A stretch of DNA of 42,245 nucleotides from Helicobacter monodelphidis (GTDB lineage Bacteria; Campylobacterota; Campylobacteria; Campylobacterales; Helicobacteraceae), in assembly GCF_003288845.1 (NCBI RefSeq), contig NZ_NHYN01000016.1, positions 1 to 42,245 of the forward strand, given 5' to 3'. The notes beneath the pieces are model-generated. The model did no database searches. It worked only from the letters and a program-made list of their open reading frames with translations, and was not told the origin of the DNA. Shown one piece after another: positions 26,349 to 34,023 of the stretch. A program made the translations under genes and the position numbers. The number at the start of each line of letters is the position of its first letter. Within the stretch, counting starts at the first letter, position 1.

Positions 26349-26691
26349 GCAGACATATAAATGGACTTAAGACGGTAAAAATTAGAGTTCTTATATTTTA
26401 TATGCTTGAAACATTTATTTAAATCCTGTATGGGGATATTCTGTTATGGATAGTGAGAGCATGGAATATTATAATTACGCCATTTTTATTAAAGGTGCTT
26501 ATGTATGAAAAACTTAGAATCCTTAGGTTATCATGATAGTGTAGCTTTGCTTATAAAGATTAAATATGGCAAAATCAATGTTCTCTTACAGGATTTTGTA
26601 TCTATTATTCCCCCTACAAAGGGGGATGTGATATATCAAGTGTTATATTTCTCTCTATGTAATCTAGCTATTTTTAGAGAGATTTATATCT
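26349..26691. other. Intergenic region with hairpins and a doubtful small frame
   Basis: Between gltA and the OmpA-like gene. A plus-strand frame from ATG 26505 to 26726 (73 residues, AAAGG nine bases upstream) is possible but resembles nothing and runs 35 bases into gltA. CCCCC-TACAAA-GGGGG (26610-26625) and TCTCTCTA/TAGAGAGA (26650-26657, 26675-26682) are hairpins; the second may terminate gltA on the minus strand, although its T-run is weak. Confidence 0.4.
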
Positions 26692-27975
26692 TTAATCACC
26701 TATGTAGACTTGTCGTGGACGTGTGATACGTGCTTGAGGATTCTTAACATGTTCTAAAAGCTGTGCACACCAGCCTGGCATTCTTCCAATTACAAAAATA
26801 GGTGTAAATAGAGGCACAGGGATTTTTAATGCAGTCAAAATAATACCACTATAAAAATCTACATTCGGATACAAGCCTCTTTGAATAAAATAATCATCAG
26901 AAAGGGCAACTTCTTCAAGTTTTTCAGCAATTTCGCTTAATCGCTGATTCATTTTAATTCCTTTTTTATTTAGTTCATCTTTGAGGTTTTTGATAGCTTT
27001 TGCACGCGGGTCATAGCTTTTATAGACACGATGTCCAAAGCCCATAAGGCGGAATGGATCACTTTTATCTTTTACACGTTCAATAAACTTATTAACATTT
27101 TTCACATCACCAATTTCGTTGAGTTGCACTAAAACTTTTTCGTTTGCCCCGCCATGTGCTGGTCCCCACAAAGCATTAATTCCTGCTGAAATTGCTGCAT
27201 AGGGGTGAACACCTGTTGAAGCAACATTGCGAACAGTCGTTGTTGAGGCATTTTGTCCATGGTCTGCATGAAGAACAAAAATTTTATTCATTGCCTCAAC
27301 TTCTAAGTCTGTAATTTCTTCCTCACCCTTCAAAGTATGCTTTAGGTGTCCACCGGGATATGCACGCAACATATAGAGAAAATTTTCAACATAGTTGCGT
27401 GAGACATCGGGATAAATAAAAGGTGCTCCAATGGCATTGCGGTAAGAAAATGCAACAAGTGTTGTGATTTTTGCAATAATACGACGTGCCATCGTTTGGT
27501 AGTCATTCTCTTCTTCCATTTCCTTGTGATCAAAATGGAATGTTGATAAAGCCGCAACTGCAGAACTTAGATTTGCCATTGGATGTGCATTATCCGGAAA
27601 TGCACTGAAAATATTAATCAAACCCTCATGTAAAAAACTGCGATGACGTAATTCTAAGTCAAATGCTTCTGATTCTGCCTTATCTTTTGGTGCTTCTCCT
27701 GTGATGAGGAGTTTGGCGACATCAGTGAAGTTATATTTTTCAACAATTTCTTGAATCGGAATACCCTTGTAGAGGAGTTGTCCTTCTTTGCCGTTAATAT
27801 AACTAACGGTACTTTTGCAACCTGCAGTAGATCCATAACCCGGGTCATAGGAAAAAATTCCCGCAGTTTCAAAAAGCTTTGAAAAATCAATCGCTTTTGG
27901 ACCTCTTTTGCAATCAATTAAATCAAACTCGAACTTCTCCCCTGTTTCATTGTTAATGAGTGTAACCGTTCCCAT
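26692..27975 (-). CDS. gltA: Citrate synthase
   Basis: A 427-residue hexameric-type citrate synthase that condenses oxaloacetate and acetyl-CoA at the entry to the TCA cycle. The catalytic residues are His274 (GPAHGGAN), His315 (MGFGHRVYK) and Asp373 (YPNVDFYSG), at the distances seen in E. coli Glt[10 protein letters not shown] is also present. It is complete. AAGGA lies seven bases before the ATG at 27975, and TATAGA about 40 bases further upstream may be its -10 box. It stands alone on the minus strand. Confidence 0.97.
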   Translation of the reverse strand: MGTVTLINNETGEKFEFDLIDCKRGPKAIDFSKLFETAGIFSYDPGYGSTAGCKSTVSYINGKEGQLLYKGIPIQEIVEKYNFTDVAKLLITGEAPKDKAESEAFDLELRHRSFLHEGLINIFSAFPDNAHPMANLSSAVAALSTFHFDHKEMEEENDYQTMARRIIAKITTLVAFSYRNAIGAPFIYPDVSRNYVENFLYMLRAYPGGHLKHTLKGEEEITDLEVEAMNKIFVLHADHGQNASTTTVRNVASTGVHPYAAISAGINALWGPAHGGANEKVLVQLNEIGDVKNVNKFIERVKDKSDPFRLMGFGHRVYKSYDPRAKAIKNLKDELNKKGIKMNQRLSEIAEKLEEVALSDDYFIQRGLYPNVDFYSGIILTALKIPVPLFTPIFVIGRMPGWCAQLLEHVKNPQARITRPRQVYIGD

Positions 27976-28170
27976 TTGTTTATCCTTTTACTATGAATTA
28001 TCTCTTTGCTGTGACAAATCGACTTCTATAATTTTGTAAGTTTTTTGCTGAACTCAAGTTTAAAAAAAAAGAATTCGAAGGACAAAAAAATGAAAAAGAG
28101 AAAAACTGAAACAATTTTAGAAGGTTTCTGCTTGCATGTGAATATGATTTTAGTGTCTTGTTTATTTATT

Positions 28171-28709
28171 TCAACGATAGGTATTTGTAATAATTGTTCT
28201 AATGTTGCTATGTTGTGGAGTCCAACTAAGTACCTTTTTTGCTTTTTCCACATTTCCAATTAAGGTGGCAGGACCACCTAATCGGCTTGACGTAAAACAT
28301 GAATATAATTCATGAATACAAGAACCGTCGTGCGTAAGATAATCTAAACCAAAAATATCAATGAATTCTCTCTACTTAAGGGCTGTCTGTAAAATAAGCG
28401 GAATAAGATGAATTTCATGGGGATGGGATTCACCGACATTGAATGTGAGCTTGCCCCAGCTGATTAAAATAGCGTAGAATAACATATCTGATAGGAGGAT
28501 ATATCTGCTAAATCTGCTTAAATAAAATGAGAATGATGTTGAAGTCGTCTGCATTCCTCATTCATTTCTTGATGGATAGGTTCTAAGGTTAAGGATTCTT
28601 TGTGTCTGCAAACTAAGTTGTCTAAAACGAGAACATCTTCTCTTCTTGTACATAGCAGAGCATGGAGATGAGAGCCGACATAACCTGCCCCACCTACAAT
28701 GAGAACCAT
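28171..28709 (-). pseudogene. Decayed UDP-glucose 4-epimerase (galE) remnant
   Basis: The minus strand opens with MVLIVGGAGYVGSHLHALL and VLDNL, the NAD-binding start of GalE, and stops after 63 codons. Further pieces occur in other frames: VGESHPHEIHLIPLILQTAL, then FGLDYLTHDGSC, SSRLGGPATLI and KAKKVLSWTPQHSN, all in GalE order. The stretch is about 540 bases where about 1000 would be needed, so there are deletions as well as frameshifts. It cannot make an epimerase. It begins 10 bases after the outer-membrane-protein gene and was probably the last gene of the flippase operon. Confidence 0.8.
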
Positions 28710-28719
28710 CTTTTACCTC

Positions 28720-29301
28720 TTAAAGTGTAAAATCATAGAATGCAAAAGAAATTGTGAAGCGGTCATTATAAAACTTTACTTGTTCAATATTTTTTCCAAT
28801 TTGGTTGAAAGCTCGACGATAGCCTAACTCTAAGCCAAAACCATGAGCAATATCAATAAAAATTCCGCCATTTCCAACCACACTGTAAAGGTTATATTGT
28901 TCAGTTGTAAAGTAGGGAATAGCGATATTCATTCCTTCGTATCCAACGCTGATTGACGGGATGATACGCCCATTCCATAAACGGTATCCACTGCCTATCC
29001 CTCCTGAAACGCTATATAGTCCTTTGCGATGATTTGCACCCGCTGAACCATCGAGATAGAAAAAAAGCAGTAAGTTTTGTGAGTCGCCCACCGCCAATCC
29101 GCGTTTAACAGCAAAATAAGCTGCCCCTCTATCATTTTTGTAAGGATTAAAAGGGTTGATGGCATCAGTGGTTTTACTTTGTGTAAAAACATGGGTGTAG
29201 CCAACATTTAATGCAGCAAAGCTTTTTCCTTGTTTTGATGGGCTAAAATCAAAAGCCCAAATAAATTGCAATAATAAAATAATGATAAAAAATAATCTCA
29301 T
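28720..29301 (-). CDS. Putative outer-membrane beta-barrel protein
   Basis: A 193-residue secreted protein with no recognised name. A signal peptide (about 1-17, IIILLLQFIWAF) is followed by alternating, Gly- and aromatic-rich strands such as VSGGIGSGYRLW, IIPSISVGYEGMN and FGLELGYRRAFNQIG, which suggest a small outer-membrane beta barrel. The last residues (FTISFAFYDFTL) are near the aromatic end typical of Bam substrates. Its ATG overlaps the stop of the TPM gene by four bases (ATGA), so it is made together with that protein and the flippase. A helicobacter-specific envelope role linked to glycan export is an inference. Confidence 0.7.
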   Translation of the reverse strand: MRLFFIIILLLQFIWAFDFSPSKQGKSFAALNVGYTHVFTQSKTTDAINPFNPYKNDRGAAYFAVKRGLAVGDSQNLLLFFYLDGSAGANHRKGLYSVSGGIGSGYRLWNGRIIPSISVGYEGMNIAIPYFTTEQYNLYSVVGNGGIFIDIAHGFGLELGYRRAFNQIGKNIEQVKFYNDRFTISFAFYDFTL

Positions 29302-30014
29302 TCAATCTCCTTCCTCGAATCAAAACGAATAAATAAAATAGCAATGGCTAGAATAATCAAAACTTTCAATAAAGCTTCGATAATAGAGTTATGTTCTGTG
29401 GCTACTTCTCTTTCTATTGTTGTGATAGCTGATTGTTGCAAGTTATTCTTAAGAGATTCTATTTGATAAAAATTTGCAACCTCATATGCAGCACCCTCAA
29501 GTGCTGTGAGAATTGCTTTTTGATAGAGCGATTGTTCAATGAAGTGATGTTCTTTATCAATCAGTGCAAAAACTTCTGTACTTCCTAAAATAGCTTGTAA
29601 AGACTCTGAAGGGTGAATAAAAATCTGTTTTTCTTGAATAGCTAAAATAATGAGGATATGAGACATTTGTGGGGTCTGATTCTTAAGATTTTCCATAAAT
29701 AGAGTAGCATAACGATTAATTAGTGCACCTTTTAGTGAGGGGATTGTAAGGATGGTGAAGTGAATATTTTTTTTAGAGAATTCTTGATTTAAGGAAAGAA
29801 TCTCTTGCTGTGTTTGTTTGTCTAATATTTTTGCTTCGTCATAAATAGCCCGTGAGAGTTCATTTTGAGAGACTTGAATAATGTCTACAGACTGAAAATA
29901 GTTTTTATAAAGCCCAATAAAGAGTGCTATTACCCCTATAGATACCAAAAAAATAAAGATAAGAGAAATAATTTTATTTAGAATTTTATCATTATTCTTG
30001 ATATTTTTTTTCAT
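29298..30014 (-). CDS. TPM-domain-like membrane protein
   Basis: A 238-residue protein with one hydrophobic helix near each end (about 14-36 and 213-230) and a soluble domain between them, probably periplasmic. The domain has the pattern of TPM proteins: AKILDKQTQQEILSLNQEF, THFTI-like FTILTIPSLKG, INRYATLFMENL, then ILIILAIQEKQIFIHPSESLQAILG. TPM proteins act in photosystem repair in plants and as poorly known membrane factors in bacteria. It lies 12 bases after the flippase and overlaps the next gene by four bases. AAAGGAG precedes its ATG. The function is unknown; the operon suggests a helper in envelope glycan or lipid handling. Confidence 0.65.
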   Translation of the reverse strand: MKKNIKNNDKILNKIISLIFIFLVSIGVIALFIGLYKNYFQSVDIIQVSQNELSRAIYDEAKILDKQTQQEILSLNQEFSKKNIHFTILTIPSLKGALINRYATLFMENLKNQTPQMSHILIILAIQEKQIFIHPSESLQAILGSTEVFALIDKEHHFIEQSLYQKAILTALEGAAYEVANFYQIESLKNNLQQSAITTIEREVATEHNSIIEALLKVLIILAIAILFIRFDSRKEIE

Positions 30015-30026
30015 TATTCTCCTTTC

Positions 30027-31721
30027 TTATCTTTCCTGTAGGATTCTACCATTTTCAAGCTTATAGATGTGGTCGCATTGTTCGATTGTACTTAAGCGAT
30101 GTGCAATAATGAGTAATGTTTTATGTTGACTGACTGCATAAATGCTTTCCATAATTTTTGATTCTGTTTGTATATCAAGTGCACTCGTTGCTTCATCTAA
30201 AACAAGAATTTCTGGGTCCGCGTATAGTGCACGTGCAATAGCAACTCTTTGTTTTTGTCCTCCGCTGAATAAGATTCCTCCTTCCCCTACTTGTGTTTCT
30301 ATGCCCTCTTTTTGGAGTAGCATTTCATAGATTCCTGCCTGTTTTAAAACATCGACGATTCTTTCTTCGTTGTATTCGCGTCCAAAAACAACATTTTCTG
30401 CAACGCTTCCATCAAAAAGATAGACATTTTGAGGAATATAGCCTACCTTAGAACGCCATGATTTAATGTTTTGAAGTGTTAAGGGTGTAGAATCAATACA
30501 TACTTCGCCTGTTTGTGGGCGATACAAGCCAATGATAATATCTACGAGTGTACTTTTGCCACCACCACTTTCACCGATGAAGGCAATTCTTTTACCTTTT
30601 TGGATGTTTAAAGAAAGGTTTTCAAATAAAGGTTTACTAGATGTATATGAAAAATTTACCCCCTTTAATTCAATATTTTGCTGAAAGTTTAATTTTTCAT
30701 TACCTAAATCTTGAATTGGCATCTGTAAATCTTCATAAACAACCTCTAAAGATTTATGGTAAAATAAAATATAGTTATAGCTATCTAAAATTCTATTAAT
30801 AGAAGGCAATAGGCGATAGAGTGCTAAAACATAGGTGGAAAGTAGTGGTAGAAAGGTTTTAACATCACCATCTTTTGTATAAACAAGATAGGAGACAATT
30901 AAAACCATAATAGAGAATCCTACGGCTTCTAGCATTAAACGAGGAATATGTAAAAGTGTGCGGTGAATGATATTTGCACGAGCAACTTTGTACGAAACTT
31001 CCAAGAATCTATCCATAACTGGTGATGCAATACTTTGCAATTTAATGAGTTTAAAGTTTCCAAAACTAGAGTTAAGGATTTCATAGAAAACTTTTTGATT
31101 TTTTTCTCTTTCCTGACCTTCTTTTTTAATGATTTTTGAGAATCTTCCACTAATAATGAGGGCGGTAACGGCAAGAAGGATAGTAAGAGAAAGCGTAATG
31201 GTGTAATCTACAAAAATTAATAAACCATAAATAAGAATCACAACAATAATTTCAGAAAACATAAATAAAACAGCACCCAGCAGGATTGTGAAATTGGAGG
31301 CTTCATTAATGATTGTTTTTGAGAGAGCGGCAGAATTCTTGCTTGTAAAGGTTTTAAAGCTTAAGCCCAGATAGCATTTAAAAAGTTGTTGAGCGAGTTC
31401 ATGGTATGTGCCATAAGAAAGTTTTGCTAAGCCATATTGATATGAGAGATTAATAAGACTTCTAAAAATATAGAAAAAAAGTAAGGCAACACCGAATAAT
31501 AAAATAAAATTTTTAGGAGATTCGCAACCTAAAAATTGATATACCCATCGAAAATATGGATTTGTTTCCAAAACACCAAAATCTGTAGAAACCATAATAA
31601 AGGGCATAATCGCAGAAACGCCTACCATTTCAATAATCGAGACAACGATAGAAAATACAAACAAAAGAGCGATTCTTTTTTTATCTTGAGGTGATAAAAG
31701 TACAGAGAGTTTTTGAAACAA
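30027..31721 (-). CDS. pglK: ABC-type glycolipid flippase, PglK/Wzk family
   Basis: A 564-residue half transporter: six membrane helices (to about 325), then an ATPase domain. Walker A is GESGGGKST (383-391), the Q-loop Gln is about 431, Walker B is ILVLDEAT (505-512) and the H-loop His is 541. The signature motif is FSGGQ (485-489) instead of LSGGQ. Over its whole length it resembles C. jejuni PglK, which flips the lipid-linked N-glycan heptasaccharide, and H. pylori Wzk, which flips O-antigen precursors. The start codon is TTG at 31721 with AAAGGAG six bases upstream. It leads an operon with the TPM protein, the barrel protein and the galE remnant. Confidence 0.88.
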   Translation of the reverse strand: MFQKLSVLLSPQDKKRIALLFVFSIVVSIIEMVGVSAIMPFIMVSTDFGVLETNPYFRWVYQFLGCESPKNFILLFGVALLFFYIFRSLINLSYQYGLAKLSYGTYHELAQQLFKCYLGLSFKTFTSKNSAALSKTIINEASNFTILLGAVLFMFSEIIVVILIYGLLIFVDYTITLSLTILLAVTALIISGRFSKIIKKEGQEREKNQKVFYEILNSSFGNFKLIKLQSIASPVMDRFLEVSYKVARANIIHRTLLHIPRLMLEAVGFSIMVLIVSYLVYTKDGDVKTFLPLLSTYVLALYRLLPSINRILDSYNYILFYHKSLEVVYEDLQMPIQDLGNEKLNFQQNIELKGVNFSYTSSKPLFENLSLNIQKGKRIAFIGESGGGKSTLVDIIIGLYRPQTGEVCIDSTPLTLQNIKSWRSKVGYIPQNVYLFDGSVAENVVFGREYNEERIVDVLKQAGIYEMLLQKEGIETQVGEGGILFSGGQKQRVAIARALYADPEILVLDEATSALDIQTESKIMESIYAVSQHKTLLIIAHRLSTIEQCDHIYKLENGRILQER

Positions 31722-31851
31722 TGGATTCTCCTTTATCTAATCTTAATAAATGTAAAATCATCACAGATTGTAGAAAACAATAGATTTTAAAATATTTTAA
31801 ATAAGGTATGGATTAAAATAACATTTAAATTTCATTATTGAGGAGATTTTT

Positions 31852-33105
31852 ATGTCAAAAAAAGAAATTGCCGTTGTTGGGCTTGGTTATGTTGGGCTTC
31901 CTCTTGCGGTAGAATTTGGAAAACATTACCCAACAAAAGGTTTTGATATTAAAACAGAGCGGATTGAGGAACTTAAGAAAGGTATTGATTCTACTTTGGA
32001 GTGTAGCACAGAGGAATTGAAGCATGCGACTCAACTTACATTTGTAACCTCTTTGGAAGAAATTAAGAATGCACAAATTTATATTGTTACTGTACCAACG
32101 CCGATTGACCGTTACAATAAACCTGATTTGCGCCCAATTCTTAGTGCTTCAAAGAGTATTGCACAAGTATTAAAAAAAGGAGATATTGTCATTTATGAAA
32201 GTACTGTATATCCCGGTTGTACAGAAGATGATTGCGTGCCTATTTTAGAACAAAGTGGCTTGAAGTATAATGTTGATTTTTTTTGCGGTTATTCTCCTGA
32301 ACGCATTAATCCGGGCGATAAACAGCATCGATTACCAAGTATTAAAAAAGTTGTGAGTGGTTCTACTCCAAAAATTGCAGAGGAAATTAATGCTTTATAT
32401 TCTTCTATTATTACCGCTGGAACTTACTTAGCGGATTCAATTAAGGTTGCAGAGGCTGCAAAGGTAATAGAGAATTCTCAAAGAGATATTAATATCGCTT
32501 TTGTAAATGAACTTTCTTTAATTTTTGAACGTTTGGGTATCGATACATTGAGTGTGTTAGAAGCAGCGGGGAGTAAATGGAATTTTTTGCCCTTTCGACC
32601 AGGCTTAGTAGGTGGGCATTGTATCGGTGTTGATCCATACTATCTTACACATAAAGCAGAATCCTTAGGTTATCATTCTCAAGTGATTCTTGCTGGACGA
32701 CATATTAATGACTCAATGGCTTCAAAAGTCGCTTCAAAGGCAGTTAAGTTAATGATTAAGCAGGGGCATAAAATTCAATCTGCAAAAGTTGCTATTTTGG
32801 GTGTAACTTTTAAGGAGAATTGTCCTGATATTCGAAATTCTAAGGTGTTTGATGTGGTTAATGAGTTAGAAGAGTTTGGCTGTCAAGTTAATTTATTTGA
32901 TACATGGGCAGATTCTAAAGAAGTTTATCGTGAGTATCAAAAGACTTTAGAACCTTTTGAGCAATTTTCTGTTAAAGATTATGATTGCATTCTTCTAGCT
33001 GTAGGGCATCAGGAATTTAAGAATCTTGATTTTAGGGATAGAAAGGGCATTCTTTATGATATTAAAGGTTTATTTCCTCAAAGCATGAGTGACGCAAGAT
33101 TATAA
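31852..33105 (+). CDS. tviB: UDP-N-acetylhexosamine 6-dehydrogenase, TviB/WbpO-like
   Basis: A 417-residue NAD-dependent enzyme that oxidises C6 of a UDP-amino sugar to the uronic acid. The NAD site is VVGLGYVGLPLA (8-19). The catalytic Cys is 257 in GGHCIGVDPYYL. NSQRDINIAFVNEL (208-221) is typical of the TviB/WbpO branch that uses UDP-GalNAc or UDP-GlcNAc; WecC is more distant. The product would feed a polysaccharide or glycan. It has GAGGAG upstream and is divergent from the flippase with a 130-base shared promoter region. Its stop overlaps the convergent NlpC gene by six bases at TTATAA. Confidence 0.87.
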   Translation: MSKKEIAVVGLGYVGLPLAVEFGKHYPTKGFDIKTERIEELKKGIDSTLECSTEELKHATQLTFVTSLEEIKNAQIYIVTVPTPIDRYNKPDLRPILSASKSIAQVLKKGDIVIYESTVYPGCTEDDCVPILEQSGLKYNVDFFCGYSPERINPGDKQHRLPSIKKVVSGSTPKIAEEINALYSSIITAGTYLADSIKVAEAAKVIENSQRDINIAFVNELSLIFERLGIDTLSVLEAAGSKWNFLPFRPGLVGGHCIGVDPYYLTHKAESLGYHSQVILAGRHINDSMASKVASKAVKLMIKQGHKIQSAKVAILGVTFKENCPDIRNSKVFDVVNELEEFGCQVNLFDTWADSKEVYREYQKTLEPFEQFSVKDYDCILLAVGHQEFKNLDFRDRKGILYDIKGLFPQSMSDARL

Positions 33106-33837
33106 GAATTGACGCGAACCACGATACACGCGTGTCCAATATTTAGAATTTAAATTTGCTTCTCGCACAGTTTTTCCCCTACTTGGGGCATGAATGAACT
33201 TGTCGTTGCCAACATAAATGCCCACATGATTAATGCGTCGACGTTTGGTTGCAAAGAATACAAGGTCTCCTTTTTTTAAATTCTTTTTTGCAACTGATTT
33301 GCCTGCTTTGTATTGTTCGATTGAAGTGCGTGGGATAGAAATTCCATTCAATCGATAAACTGTGTGTGTTAAGCCACTACAATCAAATCCTGATTCTGTT
33401 ACTCCACCCCATTTATAAGGTACACCGATATAGCCATAGGTGCTTTCAGAAATATCTTCACGGATTTGGTTTGGATTTTTTTTGGTTCGTCGATTGATAG
33501 CTAAGTCTTGTGGTGCAACGATAAAAAATTCTTCAAAGAATCCGCGTTTTTGGAATTCTTTTGCTTTTTTAATAGCCTCTTGTTTTGTTGCATAATCACC
33601 AAAACGTACTTTGTAGGTTCTCTTACTTTTGAATAAGAAGGCATCAAGTCCATAACTATTAAGTTTATCGACAAATTTCCATGCATTGTCTGCCTTTATG
33701 AAACTTCCTACCTGCACAGAATAAGCAACTTTTTCAAATTCTTGGGTTTCCTGTGTTTGGGGTTGCGTAATGCTACAGCCAACAATAAAGGTGACAATAA
33801 CACAAAATAGGAGATGAGAATACATTCTATGTATCAT
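33100..33837 (-). CDS. SPOR and NlpC/P60 domain lipoprotein
   Basis: A 245-residue lipoprotein (lipobox FIVGC, Cys21). A SPOR domain (about 38-107, YSVQVGSF and TYKVRFGDYAT) binds denuded glycan strands at division sites. An NlpC/P60 peptidase domain follows, with catalytic Cys153 (GFDCSGL), His204 (INHVGIYVG) and His216 (FIHAPSRG). It would cut peptide stems of peptidoglycan in the periplasm. AGGA lies six bases before the ATG at 33837. The combination of a targeting SPOR and a peptidase is common in Campylobacterota. It is convergent with tviB and apparently transcribed alone. Confidence 0.92.
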   Translation of the reverse strand: MIHRMYSHLLFCVIVTFIVGCSITQPQTQETQEFEKVAYSVQVGSFIKADNAWKFVDKLNSYGLDAFLFKSKRTYKVRFGDYATKQEAIKKAKEFQKRGFFEEFFIVAPQDLAINRRTKKNPNQIREDISESTYGYIGVPYKWGGVTESGFDCSGLTHTVYRLNGISIPRTSIEQYKAGKSVAKKNLKKGDLVFFATKRRRINHVGIYVGNDKFIHAPSRGKTVREANLNSKYWTRVYRGSRQFL

Positions 33838-33985
33838 TAAGAGTCCTCATAATAAATTGTAGGGATTCTAGCATATCCTTTATTAAAGTTTCAAAACACC
33901 TGCAATTATGTGTTTTATGGATAAAGATAATTTTAAATAATAGGAAAAATTATCTTTATTAGTTTAAGTTTTTTGAAAGTTTTAT

Positions 33986-34004
33986 TATAATAATATTCAT
34001 TATT
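33986..34004 (+). promoter_or_regulatory. Fur-box-like operator before the TonB receptor
   Basis: The 19 bases TATAATAATATTCATTATT match the classical Fur consensus GATAATGATAATCATTATC at 15 positions. The element contains TATAAT (33986-33991), so a bound repressor would cover the -10 box. The ATG is 20 bases downstream. In an AT-rich genome some matching is expected by chance. Confidence 0.5.
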
Positions 34005-34023
34005 AAAATTATAAGGAGTCATT

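Noticed and set aside
26505-26726. 73-codon plus-strand frame beside gltA
   Set aside because: Weak ribosome binding site, no family pattern, and its end runs into the convergent gltA coding sequence; kept only as a note in the intergenic entry.
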